Below the pieces are notes generated by a model, which ran no database searches, was not told where the DNA came from, and saw nothing but the letters and a program-made list of their open reading frames with translations. The position numbers and the translations under genes were made by a program. From assembly GCA_947095535.1 (NCBI GenBank), contig OX352772.1:170462613-170526612 (forward strand): DNA of 64,000 nucleotides, read 5' to 3'. The number at the start of each line of letters is the position of its first letter. The first letter of the stretch is position 1. The stretch is from Poecilobothrus nobilitatus. Taxonomy: Eukaryota; Arthropoda; Insecta; Diptera; Dolichopodidae. Of the stretch, positions 44,685 to 56,710 are shown in pieces.

Positions 44685-47186
44685 CTAGCAGAGTACCCGG
44701 CGTTGCCTGGAGTATTTTATTGGCTTTATGAAATAAAAATGATTAAATTTTGTTTCTGCGTTAATATAATTTAATTAATATAGTTAACTTATTACTATGC
44801 ATTTACAGATGCTGGTAGTTTATATTCTATTTTTTATTAGATTTAGTTAAATTGAATAAACAGAGCCAAGAATTGGAGACAATTCTTCTACGAAATTTTT
44901 TTAAAGGAATCAATAATCTACTGAGTACACAATTATGGCGAAGTGAATTTCCACAATATATTCTTTAATACCGAGACATAAAATCGCATTTCAATTATGA
45001 CCATAATGTAGTACATTTTTTTTTTTCGTAAGTAATGTCACTTCATGTTTTTGTGAATTATCCTTTTAAGCACATTTGAAAAATTTGTATTAAATTCGCT
45101 CTGTCCCCCCGTTTGTTAAAACTTATATACTGTTTAATAAAGAGCAATGAAATATTAACTATGCATAGGTCTCTCAAAAGAGTAATGTTGTAGAACAACT
45201 TTTTTATGTACCCTCATCGTTGGAGATCCTATAGCACCGACAGCTCTTCAAATTTTGAAAAAACTTCTTTTTAAATGCGTACATTTCAGGTTCTGTTTAA
45301 CATATTTTCAATATAAAAAATACATGATTGTTTTTTACCTTTATAAATCAATCAGAATTTTTTTACGTTTAGTTTTTCTAATTATGTTTCCAAATTGATT
45401 GGCTAAAAATATGTGTAAAAATTGTATATGGATAAGAATGTAAGGTTTTCTGTTCTTTAAATATGTATGTACTCATTTTCGATTAAATGATGTACAGAAA
45501 TGTGAATATGTTTTCTAATTTAATTGGTTAAGTTAATAGTATTTTTAAATATACGGATATTATACATACTACATGTACATATTTCAATGATATTTTATGG
45601 AAATATGTTATACACATGCATCTTATATAGGTAGACCATATGTAAAGACCAGATGTAAGTAATGCATTTCTGAATGATGACATGATGATTGTCTAATGTA
45701 GGAGATTGTTTCTGTTTTTTAACAACGGCCGAAAATGTTATGTTGTTAAGACTTAAACACAGTATTCTTAAGATTCTTAATAAGGTTACTTTAATTACTG
45801 TTCTATATTAGAAATTTGCAATGAAAGGTTTTTATGGAATATTAGAAACAGTATAAATAAAAGTAAAGAGTGTTGGAAATATCTTTTTAATAATAATAAC
45901 AATACACAAAATTATCCAAAATATTATTAATAACTGCTCGTGCGGAAATGGGTTAACTAATGTTAACAAACATTTTGTCACAGACTTTATTTAGAACCAT
46001 AAATTCATCCTGCAGAATTAGACAGAAATTGAAACAAAATTTTTTTTTTTGACAGTCTATCGTGTCGAAATGTGTTAATGTATTACAAGAAAATTTATTC
46101 AATGAGTTTGTGTGCTAAAGTGCAATACTTGTGCAAATGTTCAATTGGTCAAATCGTTTAAGTACAACAACAAAAAAGGAGAATTTCATCACCTGAAGCC
46201 TGATGGGTTTATGTATCGTAACCAAATCAACACAGAAAGCTTTTATTATAAAGACCTACACTTTTGTAAATTTTCAACTCAATTGGTAAAACCGTTTAAG
46301 TGCGACAACAAAGAAATTAAAAAATTTTATTGAGTCCTGGTGCCGAAACGGATTAATGGATCGTAACCAAATCACCTCAGTGAGGTCCTGTGGTAAAGAG
46401 CTACACTTTTATAAATTTTCAATTCAATTGGCAAAACCGTTTAAGCGGGACAACAAAGAAATTGAAAAATTTTATTGAGTCCTGGTGCCGAAATGTGTTG
46501 ATGAATCGTAACTAAATCAACTCAGTGAGCTCTTGTGGTAAAGAGCTATACTTTGATAAATTTTTAACTCAATTGGTCAAACAGTTTAAGTGCGACAACT
46601 AATTAAATTACAAAATTTCACTGAACCCTGGTGCGGAAACGGGTTAATGGATCGTAACCACATCAGCTCAGTGAGCTCCTGTGGTAAAGAGCTACCCTAT
46701 TGTAAATTTTCAACTCAATTGGTCAAACCGTTTAAGCAGGACAACAGAAAAATTTAATGAACTTCGTTCGGCTCTCCTGCCCAAATGGGTTAACGGAACT
46801 TCATAAAAATTTGTCACACGCTTTTTTACGGACCACAAAACCACTATACAAAATTGGAAACAAAAATTTTTTTGGAAGCCCGCCGGGCCGAATCCGGGTA
46901 ACATATTGTATCCAAATTTCTTCGGCACCCGTCCAAAGCTAAAAAGAACATTTGTACAAATTTTCAACTCCATCGATCAAACCGTTTAGACAGGAAAACC
47001 TAAAAACGAAAAAGCTTTAAATGGCCGTCGGGCCGCAATGGGTTAATGAACCGAAACACCATATAGCCTATAACACTTTCCGGGGCCGTAGAAATGTTGC
47101 AAAATTTGGTTGCAATCGGACTGGTGGTTTTACATGAAAAGGGCACAAACAAACAAACAAACAGAATTTCTGCTTTATATATTAGA
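44685..47186 (-). mobile_element. Helitron, non-autonomous, with exact empty site in copy B
   Basis: On the minus strand it begins TCTAATATATAAAGC (47186) and ends with the hairpin CCAGGCAACGCCGGG, the spacer TACTCTG and CTAG (44685). It is flanked by A and T with no target duplication, which are the diagnostic Helitron ends (5' TC, 3' hairpin then CTRR, insertion between A and T). The orthologous stretch in the other fragment (60225-60245) reads straight through AGAACTA/TTCTCATC, giving a precise empty site. It is 2,502 bp with no helicase or Rep frame; internal tandem repeats are described separately. Confidence 0.9.
46110..46990. repeat. about 145-bp tandem repeats inside the Helitron
   Basis: The word CAATTGG followed by a T/C-AAACCGTTTAAG type sequence recurs at 46142, 46280, 46425, 46570 and 46716, with a degenerate sixth near 46970. 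Units also share AAAATTTTATTGAGTCCTGG, GCCGAAACGGGTTAATGG and GTGGTAAAGAGCTAC. Spacing is 138-146 bp. The edge units are more diverged than the inner ones. This is a minisatellite of the type often found inside non-autonomous Helitrons. Confidence 0.85.
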
Positions 47187-47704
47187 TTCTCATCAATATT
47201 CCACATTTATTCGCAGGTAAGAATTAACAAATAAAATTTTTATTTATAAAATGCATATATATATATATATTTCTTAGGTGGTTTTCCAGCGTACATGGCA
47301 AATGCAACACACCATTTTGAGGACCTAGACATCTTTATTGAAGATAAAAATGGTGAAACTTTGAAGAAGATTAAAACCAGACTTTACAACAACCATGCAG
47401 AATTTGAAATCTCTAATGTCAATGAAGAGGAGAGACCGTTTAATGAAATAATGAGAGGTATTTTAGATATCGAAATAATATTTACAGGAGATTTACCAAG
47501 ACTCTTAAGAGACTTCGACCTCGATATATGTAAATTTTTGACTCAAAAGTTTACATAACAATGTCTACCAATTGTAATATTATGGAAATGGTTCATTATC
47601 GGTGTTTAATTCTAGACCAACGAAAATGCGTAATATACAAAGAAGTGTAAATTATGGAGAGCGGTGAAATGAGGATATATGTTTTGAAACATTTCAAGAT
47701 GTGA

Positions 47705-48860
47705 TATGCTCAGTATTTGTTGATTTAAAAAAGGCTTTCGATACAGCGGCCCATAACATCTTACTTGACAGGCTACATGAAATTGGAATACGGGATGCAC
47801 CTCGTGAATTATTAAAATCATACCTAAAAAATAGAAAAAATATTACAAAAATAAATGGAGTGTTAAGTAATGAGAAATAAATAAATTTTGGTGTCCCTCA
47901 AGGATCTGTGTTAAGTCCTACATTATACCTGCTTTACATTCGCAACATCCAGTATGCAAATTTAATAGCTAACTATAAGATCTTTGCTGATGAAATCTAC
48001 TTGTTTATAATGCTTCCACTTTTGATGAATTAGGAATACTAATAAATGCTAACTTGTTGAAATACAATAATTGGCTTAAACAAATTAACAAATTAACAAT
48101 AAATGCTGAAAAAACTAAATGTATAGTATATAAAATAAAAAATAAGATTAATATAAATCCAAAACTATTTGTAAATAAAGTAGAAATAGAAAGAGTTACT
48201 ACATATAAATATGTAGGTGTTGTAATCGATGAAAAACTAAAATGGGGAGATCATATTAATAAACTAGTTAAAAAAATTGTGGCCTTGTTAGGTGCCATCA
48301 AAAGAAATGGAATCGTTCTGAGCAGAAGAGCAGCTGATAGTTTATACCATGCTCATATTATCTCCCATATTAGATTTAATATATATAATTAGTCCAGCTT
48401 GAAAGATAAAATTGGTATTTTAATAAACAAGGCTATAAAAAGTTTGCACAAATTGAACTGGCTGACCCCACCAAATGAAATTTTCTTACAAACAGGTTAC
48501 CTAAAGTTATCTGAGCTCATTGTTTTAAAAACATTCAAATTAATTTTCAAGTTGGAAAAAGGGATTTACAAAAAAAATATTGTAATTACTAAAAGAAATA
48601 CTGTTTACAGTTACAATACAAGAAGGCTAAACCATTTAAATCATGCCAAATTAAGAACTGAGCTATCACGTAATAGTTGCCTTACTTCAGCTATAAGGGT
48701 TTATAATAAGCTACTATCGGATTTAAAAGAATATTCAAATTTAGATGTTTTTGTTAAAAAACTAAAATATTTATTGAAAATTAATTTCTCACTAATAGCC
48801 AATATAATGCAGGAGTAAAGAATCAACATAGCATTATTTATATGCTATAAAATATATTTT
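47705..48860 (+). pseudogene. I-like RT, 3' half (copy B)
   Basis: Same reading as 20713-21860: FVDLKKAFDTAAHNILLDRL, NFGVPQGSVLSPTLYLLYI, FADE in place of the YADD box, YKYVGVVIDEKLKWGDHI, and the C-terminus to 48818. This copy keeps the residues INKL after DH that copy A has lost, and lacks copy A's duplicated stretch near 21600, so its 48399-48818 frame is whole. The first half of RT and the gag are outside the duplicated block. Confidence 0.8.
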
Positions 48861-49640
48861 TCTTAATTGTATCTATATACGTGTTGTATCTATATATGTT
48901 TTGTTTCCATCGAAGTTAAGAAATAAAAAATAAGAAACTAGTGAGTTATATGTAACAAAAATAAAAAAAAATAAAAAAATATGTAATTTTATTTTATAAG
49001 GTAAAGAAAAATAAATGAATAATGTAAAAATAACAATATTTTCTTATTTCTTAAAGTTACTTATCAACATAGTGTTTTTTCAAAAAAACATTCATTTCAT
49101 AAAACAAGTTTCATAAGAAGTAAATATTGTGAACCAACCTTTTATGTAGCCGCACCGATTGCAGAGCTAGTGTCTCTAAAACTTTTCAAAAGCCTTATTT
49201 TGTTTGAAGTTCGACTCAATATTTTTCCAATTCAAAAATGTCTTACTACTGGAAAACTAACTTAAAATTAATATAAAAAATTCAAAAAATTTTGTCAATT
49301 TAAAATTTAAGTTTACCGTTATGCTAAAACAAAATTTTGCAAAATTTTGGTTTTTATTGAAAGTTAGAGTAGCGTCGGAAAGTAGTTCAGAATTACCATA
49401 AATTTATTAGAGCTGTTTATTAGAGCAAATTGAAAATAGGTATGTTATTTTTAGACACCAGAACAAATTTGTCATATATATAACATAGAAAAAAGTAAGC
49501 TGAAAGGAAATGAATAATTTAAAAATAAATATATTATATTTTTTTGAAATACTAAGAAAAATAACTATCAATTTATTACTTGGTGAAACCCTAATATCAG
49601 TTAGTTATTTTATTATACAACCTACAATTTAAGGGGGAGT
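48861..49640. other. non-coding part of segmental duplication B
   Basis: Equivalent of 21861-22739; no gene. About 90 bp of copy A's 3' tail of the I-like element is missing near 48890. Confidence 0.45.
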
Positions 49641-50114
49641 TGAATTAGGTAATGAAAATAAATTTCAAATTGGCAGGCATATTGTGAACAAAGTTGTTAA
49701 TATTCACCTTGAATCTTTGCACGTTCTAAATGGAATCATCACCAATTTTGGGGATCACACGTGAAAGATGGTTCCACATTCGCGATATTCGTACTACAAA
49801 CAAATTTCCATAAGCCGAACTACACCATTTCGGAATTTGAACTACATAGAGTTGGGTAGAAGAAGCTCTCCTTGTTTCTCTTTGGAATGCTTTGAGAGGA
49901 GCCATTAAAATTTTAATCTAGGTAGAATAAGAAACCCATACACCTAGCTGCATCTTTAGCTGTACCAAAAATATGATTGGACCAACTTAATTTTTGATTT
50001 AGCTCCATGCCCAAAATGTTGAACTCACCCGAATTTTGCAAAACTTTCCTTTGAAAAGTTAAAGTTGGGATCAAAGTATTTCTTTTTCGAGAGACTAAAC
50101 AGCACTGAGTTTTC
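49640..50114 (-). pseudogene. jockey-like element C-terminus (copy B)
   Basis: Counterpart of 22740-23204 with the same internal deletion. The minus-strand reading contains FNILGMELNQKLSW and, after the deletion, FQRETRRASS and IPKIGDD. It continues the jockey piece at 51762-52690 once the LOA insertion is removed. Confidence 0.75.
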
Positions 50115-50123
50115 TTAGAGTTA

Positions 50124-51761
50124 GGTTAGGTTAAGGTGGCTGCCAAAAAGGCACACTTAGACTGTATTTGGTCCATTGTGATACAACATAGAAGCTTTTC
50201 TATCCCACTCGTTAAAATCAATTTGAGCTTTTTGCAAAGCGAAGAATACTCTTCACATTTTTACCTAACAGATCGCTAAGGCTGTCGAAGAGATATTGCC
50301 CCAAATGCGTATTCCTTCTTGCCGACAACGCCAGGCATGTGCATAGGAGATGGAGAGTAGTTTCCTCCTCTTCTGCATCCTTGCAGGCTCTACAATAGTC
50401 GTTTGGGTATAAGCCAAGTCTTCTGGCATGCTTCCCTATTAGACAGTGACCGGTGATTATTCCCACTGTCATTCCAATGTCTGCCCTTTTGAGGGAAAGT
50501 AGATCATTGGATCGTCTTAAATCGGTTTTGGGCCATATCAATCTTGTGATATTGCACGAGGTTAAGTTTGACCATTTGTAATTTGCCATATCAGTTATTT
50601 CCTTTCGAAATAACGTTTTGCTTGTGGATGGAGGTACCCCTAGTCCTGCCCTGTCCGCCAGAACTTGTAAGGTTGTACCAAGGTTGTTCTTGCGAGTTCA
50701 TCCGCTTTTTCATTTCCCGGAATACCTAGATGACGTGGTACCCAGCAAAGCTGAATGCTAAACTGCCTGGCCATCTCGTTAAGAAGTTTTCGGCAGTTTA
50801 TTACAGTCTTCGAGGTTGTGCATGTTGATTCCAGAGATTTTAACGCAGCCTGACTGTCTGACAGAATGCGTACTGGCTTCACAGTCAAAACGCTTTTATT
50901 CAGTAGAATCAACGCTTCGTGAATTGCCATAATTTCCGCTTGGGAGACGCTACAATGGTCTGGTAATCGGAAATTATGACTGATATTCAGATTATCTGAG
51001 AAGACCCCGCATCCTACACCGCTGTTCATTTTTGAACCATCCGTGTAGAATTGTACTCCTTCGAATGTCAGCACTGTGTTCGAGTTCCAACTCTCACGGC
51101 TTGGTATACTCGTCACATGAGATTTCCCGAAGAAGTAAGTGGGGGACGTGTAGTCAACCAAGGCGGGAGTGGACTTGAATTGGTTTATGATATACCAGTG
51201 ACCTTCTCATGAATTGATCCACTGGGATGTAGCTTTTAATCTCACAGCTGTGTTTGAATCTGCAAATTTACTATAATGTTCTACAGGCATCAGATTAAGC
51301 ATGATGTCTAATGCCGCAGAAGGGGTTGTTATTAAAAAGCCACAAATACATAGTGTGGCAGTTCTTTCGACCCTAGCGATTGCCTTGCGGTTGACCTCTT
51401 TATCGATTGCCTTCCACCATACTAGGACTCCGTACATAAGAATGAGTCTTACTACGGATGTGTATAGCCAGTAAGTCATGTATGGCTGAAGCCCCCATTT
51501 CCTACCAATAGCTTTTTTACACGAATAGAGTGCTATTGAGGCCTTCTTTACTCTTTCTGAGATGTTAGCCTTCCAGCTTAACTTCCTGTCTAGAGTTAGA
51601 CCCAGAAATTTCGCCGTTTCGCTAAAGGCAAGAGTGCAGCCATTTAACGAAGGCGATTTTATTTTAAGAATTTTATATTTTCTTGTAAAAAGGACCACTT
51701 CTGTTTTCTCTGGATTTACTGATAGTTCACAGTCTCTAGCCCATGTTGTGATTTTGTTTAG
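50124..51761 (-). mobile_element. LOA/R1-like element (copy B)
   Basis: Flanked by TTAGAGTTA at 50115-50123 and 51762-51770. RT end: 51698-51207. RNase H: 51161-50640 with FYTDGSK, SQAEIMAI, ILSDSQAAL, WVPRHLGIPGNEKADELAR, all catalytic positions present. C-terminal segment: 50589-50218 with CRACKDAEEEETTLHLLCTC. The C-terminal frame is longer than in copy A because the frameshift near 23575 of copy A is absent here. Confidence 0.85.
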
Positions 51762-52690
51762 TTAGAGTTAAAATCAACTCTGTTGATTTTGCCCCAATTT
51801 AAAATTTCTCCAAATTGAGATTTACCTGAAGCGAAGCAGAATATTTACTAGCGCTGTCTCCGTAAGAAGCAACGAGCGTGCTGCCTTCTACAAAACTATG
51901 AATTGAATTGGATGTTATACTTAAAAGATAGTTTAGAGATATTTGGAAAAGTGTCGGGGAGAAAACAGGTCCTTGCACCAGCATTAATTTAATGGGACCT
52001 CAGCATTAATTTTGAATTGGTCTGAAGAGTAACCATCGACCAGGATACGAATCGAACAACTCGAAAGAAAATCTTCAATCCATTTTACAAATACACCACC
52101 GAAGCCCATTGCGTTGCATTTAGCAATTAAAGTATTATGCCAAATCCGGTCAAAAGCTTTAGAAATGAAGCGGAAAGCTCAACTTGTTTCCCAATTAAGT
52201 TTTGACTGAGAAAATTCTCATTGAAGTGGTGGAGCCAGTTATTACTATGGATATTGAAATCACTAGCCACAATAATTTCAGATTCTGGGTTTAATTCCAA
52301 AATATCATTATCTGGTTGGTGAGGTTTTCGATCTCCGAAATGGACTCCAGTTCACTGAAGTTTGGAGACCTGTATAAATAACATAAATAAATGACGTATT
52401 TAATAACAATGATTTTTATCCAAATGTAGTGGAACATTTGGTTGGAACACTTATATTTTTAGAGAACTCTGTAACCGACATCATTTTTAACATAAAGAGC
52501 GATCCCCTTATGAGGCACAAAATGAGAGACAAACGAATAAGTGTCAATGACAAAGTTGTCGTCTTGGCCAATCACCTGGGTCTCATAAATTGCTAATATT
52601 GCTAGTTTTACTGTTAATGTTAATATTGCTGGTTTAAGGTAACATTCTTCTTTAGCTGCCAATCCTCTTGGATGTTGGCGAATCACATTT
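51762..52690 (-). pseudogene. jockey-like element, EN and RT pieces (copy B)
   Basis: Counterpart of 24846-25775: EN start at 52686-52459 (QVIGQDDNFVIDTYSFVSHF), GDFNIHSNNW near 52260 after a sense change, and RT at 51984-51799 (SVFSP-type motif reading PVFSPTLFQISLNYLLSI; SFVEGSTLVASY). Same internal deletion and same lost active site as copy A. Confidence 0.8.
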
Positions 52691-52695
52691 AGACA

Positions 52696-54890
52696 TCACT
52701 GTAAATTTATGATAATGTTGTTGTATTCTTCTCTGTTGGATGCTGTTTGTAATAGTTCGGCGATTGTTCTCAACCCTGTCCAGTTTCTGATATTACGAAG
52801 CCAAGATATTTCTTTTCTACCTACACCACGTCTGCCTTCAATTTTGCCTTGGATTATAAGTTGTAGGATATCATATTTATTGTTGCGCGTGATGTGTCCA
52901 AGGTATGCAGATTTACGATGCTTAATATTTTGTAATAGCTCGCGTTCAGTTTGTAATATGTGTAGAACTTCGGTATTACTCACTCTATCGACCCACGATA
53001 TTTTTAAAATTCGTCTAAAGGTCCACATTTCGAACGCCTCGACCTTATTCATATCTTCTATCTTCAACGTCCAAGTCTCTATGCCATACAAAAGAACTGA
53101 GCAGACGTAACATTTTACGAGTCTTAATCTTAGACTGAGATCAAATTCTCTATGGCACAAATTTTTTTTATATCTGCAGAAGGTATCACGTGCCATTTCT
53201 ATCCTATATTTGATTACATTTGATGAGATGAGGTTCTCCATTTTTCATCTAACCAATATCCTAGATATTTGAAACGGGTGCTCAACGTCTAAACCATTTA
53301 GCGTTAATTTAGTAGTATTACCATAGGTATTTATCCTGCTTACTATCATGAACTTGGTTTTACTTGTATTCATATTAAGGCCAAATAATTTAGTATTGTG
53401 ATTGAGTTTTTGCAGCAATGACTGAAGATCTTGTATATTATCCGATAGAAGAGTTGTATCGTCGGCGTATCTTATATTGTTGATAGTGATGCCATTAACT
53501 TTTATATCTTCTTCCCTATTACTGATTGCTTCCCGGAAAATAAATTCTGAATAGCAATTGAAGAGCAATGGTGACAATATGCAGCCCTGCCGAACACCTG
53601 TCTGGATTTCAACTTCGTTTGTTATAATATTACCCATGCGAATTTCAGAAGTTTGGTGCCAATATAGATTCTGAATGCACTTAATATCCTTTTCATCCAT
53701 GTTTGAAAGTTTTAGAATATCGATCAATTTGTTATGTTGCACTTTGTCAAAAGCTTTTTCGTAATCGATGAAACATAGAAAAACATCTTTCTGTACGTTT
53801 CTGCAATTTTGTACCAGAACTTGAATGGAAAAAAGAGCTTCTATTGTACCCATACCATTTCTGAAGCCAAATTGCGTGTTACCCATATGTAGTAGTAGCT
53901 TTTTGTACACTCGATTGTGTAATATTTTAAGAAAAATTTTCAATGTGTGGCCAATCAAACTAATTATTCTGTATTCATTGCAAGTTCTGGAATTACTCTT
54001 CTTCGGTAAGGTTATAAAGGTGGATTTAAGCCAATCTAGAGGGTAGATACCTGTGTCATATATTTGATTAAATAGCCGCTCGAAAATTTCAATATTTTGT
54101 TCATCGAATAGTTTCACTATTTCGGCTGGAACTTCATCAGGGCCAACAGCTTTCTTGTTTTTTGAATTTCTAATCGCGTATTGGATTTCAGCTTTGGTAA
54201 TTGGTGGATCTGTTAATTCCTGATTTGTTACATTTTCTTGAATTGGAGATCTTTCATTATCAGAGAACAACTCTCGAATATACTTTTCCCATATTATATT
54301 CTTTATCTGGGGATCAGTCACTATTTCGTTTTCCTCATTTACCAAAACAAAATGATTGACTTTGCGATGTACACCTGATAAGTCTTTAATCTTCTTATGT
54401 AAATTAAAGTCATCGTGTATGCTATGCAATCTTTCCAATTCTTCGCACTCTTGAGTTAGCCATTCGTTTTTTGCGTTCTTAATTTTTGCCTTAATTACTT
54501 TATGAAGTTCTTTGTATCTTAAGATATCTATGTTTTCAAATTTCCGCCTCTCGCTCATTAATTCCAATATCTCCTCTGTCATCCACTTTCGCTTAGCAAT
54601 AAAACGTTTGGGACCAATTTTATTATTAGTGATGCTTTTTAAAATATTTTTGTTTGTTGCCATAACTCAACGCCTTCCAAACTCCTATTACAGTTCACAG
54701 TACGAAGTTTATTATTAATTTCTAATGCAATGCTGGCTTTAATAGACTCGTTTTTCAGTTTATCAAGATCTATAGTTTTCTTTCGATTCGACATTGGACG
54801 ACAAGAAAATTCCAATGCAGACCACGAACATGGCAAAATTTACGCTACAAATGGCAATGATTAACTGCAACAATGGTTGGAAACTATATA
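52696..54890 (-). pseudogene. RTE-type element (copy B, better preserved)
   Basis: The largest frame, 54663-53245 (472 codons), includes the linker, NKKAVGPDEVPAEIVKLF, PKKSNSRTCNEYRIISLI, FGFRNGMGTIEALFSIQVLV, FIDYEKAFDKVQHNKLIDIL, TGVRQGCILSPLLFNCYSEF and an intact IRYADDTTLLSD. A 2-bp-type frame change at about 53245 moves to 53241-52696 with EAFEMWTFRRILKISWVDRV and QGKIEGRRGVGRKEISWLRN. An upstream piece lies at 54836-54639. The APE endonuclease is missing, so the copy is 5'-truncated. Apart from one frameshift the RT is nearly complete. Confidence 0.85.
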
Positions 54891-55612
54891 AATAATATAA
54901 TCGAGAAAAAAAAAATACAAAAACCAAAAGTTTCAAGTAGTTAAAGAATTTGATAAACGAAGACTAAATTAAAAATCAGCTGTCTCCACCACAGGGTCGG
55001 CTGCTACTACAAGAAAAGCATAATGCCAAAATTCATTGTTGTTTTTATATAATAATTTATGTCAAAGCAAAATAACGTATAATAATATAACATCATTTTT
55101 TTTTTATTCAATAACAATAATAAGCAATGAAATCGTAAAAATATATGTATGTACATTCATTCATGCATCCATTTACATACATACTTATGATTGTGTACAT
55201 GATTTTTTTTTGTCATTCGAAAATATTAGAAGTAAAAAATAATAAAAAAAAACTGTAAAGAAATGCAAAACAAACATAATTAACATTAATGTTGAATCTG
55301 CTAACATTTTACAGTTTAAATTTTGCGTCATCAACAAAAGAATAATATGCATCTATATTATATAAATTTTTAGAGATATAAAAAAAACAAAAAAAATTTG
55401 TTCATTTATTTCTAAAAATTAAAGAAATAAAATTTTAATTATTAACTTAAACTTAAATTTTATAAAATAAAACTATCCAAAAAGTTTAATTTCGATTTGC
55501 TTTTTATTTTATTTCAATTTAAAATAATTCACTAACTATACTAAACAGAAAATAAATTAAAAAAATACATTAATACTTAAAAACAACATACATACTGAAT
55601 ATCAAAGAAAAC
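54891..55612. other. AT-rich end of segmental duplication B
   Basis: No gene; matches 27985-28245 and 28810-29215. Confidence 0.5.
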
Positions 55613-56009
55613 AACTATAAACTTTACATTTTATTTATTTTACTTTTTATTCCTTTTACTTTACAAACAGCCATTTCAGTTTGAGTTTTAGTGGAAAATT
55701 GAGCATGTATCAACGATCTTAGATTTTGAATAGACTATATTATATTAGAAAAATGTAGTGTTATGAAATTATCAAAAATACCCTATAGTATGTAATGAAT
55801 GTTTATGGTTTTTCGATAAAAATTAAAAAATGTTAATTAAATGCACATTAACTTGATTATTTCAAGCTATTTTAATTATTTTTTTTAGAGTATGGAATGT
55901 TAAAGTAATATAAGAATTTATTTACAGTAATGTGCAATAAGTGGTTAACCTTAAAATTAGTATTATTGCAATTATTTATGTGTGTAATTGTTTATAATAA
56001 CAAGTAAAT

Positions 56010-56198
56010 ATGGAAACCTATGATGAGACTCTTGTAAGAAAACATCAAGAAATCTTATTCAAGATGATAAGTTATTATAACGAAGTGGAGGAAAACATCA
56101 AAAATTGTGAAGCAGATATTAAAAATTTCGAAAAACTCTTATCATCGGCGCAGAAAACATGGACAAAATTTCATTTAACTTCAGACTGGGTAAACTGA
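56010..56198 (+). CDS. short unknown ORF before PolB-like ORF (copy B)
   Basis: 62 codons starting METYDETLVRKHQEILFKMI and ending in a tail (KFHLTSDWVN) that overlaps the next frame by 40 bases. In copy A a TGA cuts it at residue 50, so the tail is probably read-through and not original. Charged and helical; no recognised domain. Its conserved place directly before the polymerase-like frame suggests a small accessory Polinton gene (inference). Confidence 0.45.
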   Translation: METYDETLVRKHQEILFKMISYYNEVEENIKNCEADIKNFEKLLSSAQKTWTKFHLTSDWVN

Positions 56199-56710
56199 AA
56201 TCGTTTGTTCGAATGTTTAACGGATTCAAGTTTTGCAGAAGAGGTGTTGAATCTGCAGCATCATCTTCATCATCATGTCAACGTTTGGTGTGGGAAGATC
56301 TACCACATTCAGTTTTAAAAAACAGAATTGGATCAGGAGTAATTACTAACTTATATCACTGTGAGCCGAAAATGTTCTCTCAAGAATGTGGAAGTGTAAT
56401 AGGAGATAAATTGAGAAATTTTTTAAAAGACTATATCAGCATTAAAATAAATGCAGTTTTTTGTGGTGTACTCAATATGTATGAAGGTGAAGAAGAAAAA
56501 ATGAATTAAGACATTTAAGTACAAAAAATTTTGCAGTATATAAAGGAGATGAAATAGAACCAATAATTATAGAAGCTATAGAAGAACCACTGTTAAGAAA
56601 ATTAGAATAATTTCAAGAAAGAACTAGCGGTTAGGCTTTATCAACTATTAAAAATTTAACTATAAATATAAAAAAAATTTCACCGAATCGGACCTCGCCG
56701 AAGTTATTGG
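56159..56710 (+). pseudogene. protein-primed DNA polymerase B-like, N-terminal part only
   Basis: The frame 56159-56509 starts MDKISFNFRLGKLKSFVRMF, has a Ser-rich patch, then LPHSVLKNRIGSGVITNLYH, then IGDKLRNFLKDYISIKINAV. After a frameshift at about 56505 the reading goes on with TKNFAVYKGDEIEPI, EPLLRKLEEFQERTSG and NLTINI to about 56710. This succession (acidic ITNL region, conserved FxxxL...VNF block, LxxFQERxSGxAL, LTVNVxKxxP) is what I know from the region before the exonuclease motifs of Polinton/Maverick PolB proteins in insects. The exonuclease and polymerase motifs are absent, so it is a truncated gene. The family call is from memory and moderate. Confidence 0.5.

Larger units (their letters stand above)
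44609..47558 (+). pseudogene. nucleotidyltransferase-like two-exon gene (copy A), cut by a Helitron
   Basis: Exon 1 starts at ATG 44609 (MHDIDRIIYNEEKTLRRELF), is interrupted after 44684 by the Helitron, and resumes at 47187 to the donor CAG/GTAAGA at 47216/47217. A 61-bp intron ends in TTCTTAG at 47277, and exon 2 runs 47278-47558. The frame is continuous across the splice: FAGG is split over the junction and followed by FPAYMANATHHFEDLDIFI. This copy keeps both aspartates of the DLD pair. The C-terminal part has ILDIEIIFTGDLPRLLRDF and DLDICKF. Without the Helitron it would encode about 127-129 residues. Function unknown; see the intact copy at 60153. Confidence 0.7.
41712..47697. mobile_element. 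Maverick/Polinton-like fragment, copy A
   Basis: Collinear with 55613-60745 at about 95 % by eye. Contains a short ORF, a truncated PolB-like start, a minus-strand DDE integrase in two pieces and a spliced nucleotidyltransferase-like gene, plus a Helitron insertion (44685-47186). Relative to copy B it lacks about 460 bp of the PolB region and about 840 bp around 43290. Terminal inverted repeats, capsid genes and the ATPase of a complete Polinton are not visible, so this is a fragment. The edge at 47697 joins directly to segmental duplication copy B. Confidence 0.65.
47705..55607. repeat. segmental duplication, copy B (partner 20713-29215)
   Basis: Carries the same nested set of elements as copy A, including the LOA insertion with its TTAGAGTTA duplication. 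It lies between the two Polinton-like fragments. The left junction is within a few bases of 47700; the right junction near 55607 joins AAAACAACATACATACTG to Polinton-like sequence. About 570 bp of copy A (28245-28810) is absent near 55190. Confidence 0.9.

Noticed and set aside
46110..46990. Regularly spaced repeats resembling a CRISPR array
   Set aside because: The whole 145-bp unit is repeated with no unique spacers, inside a eukaryotic Helitron.
52709..53110. 133-codon plus-strand open frame
   Set aside because: It is antisense to the RTE C-terminal region and shared with copy A only through the DNA duplication.
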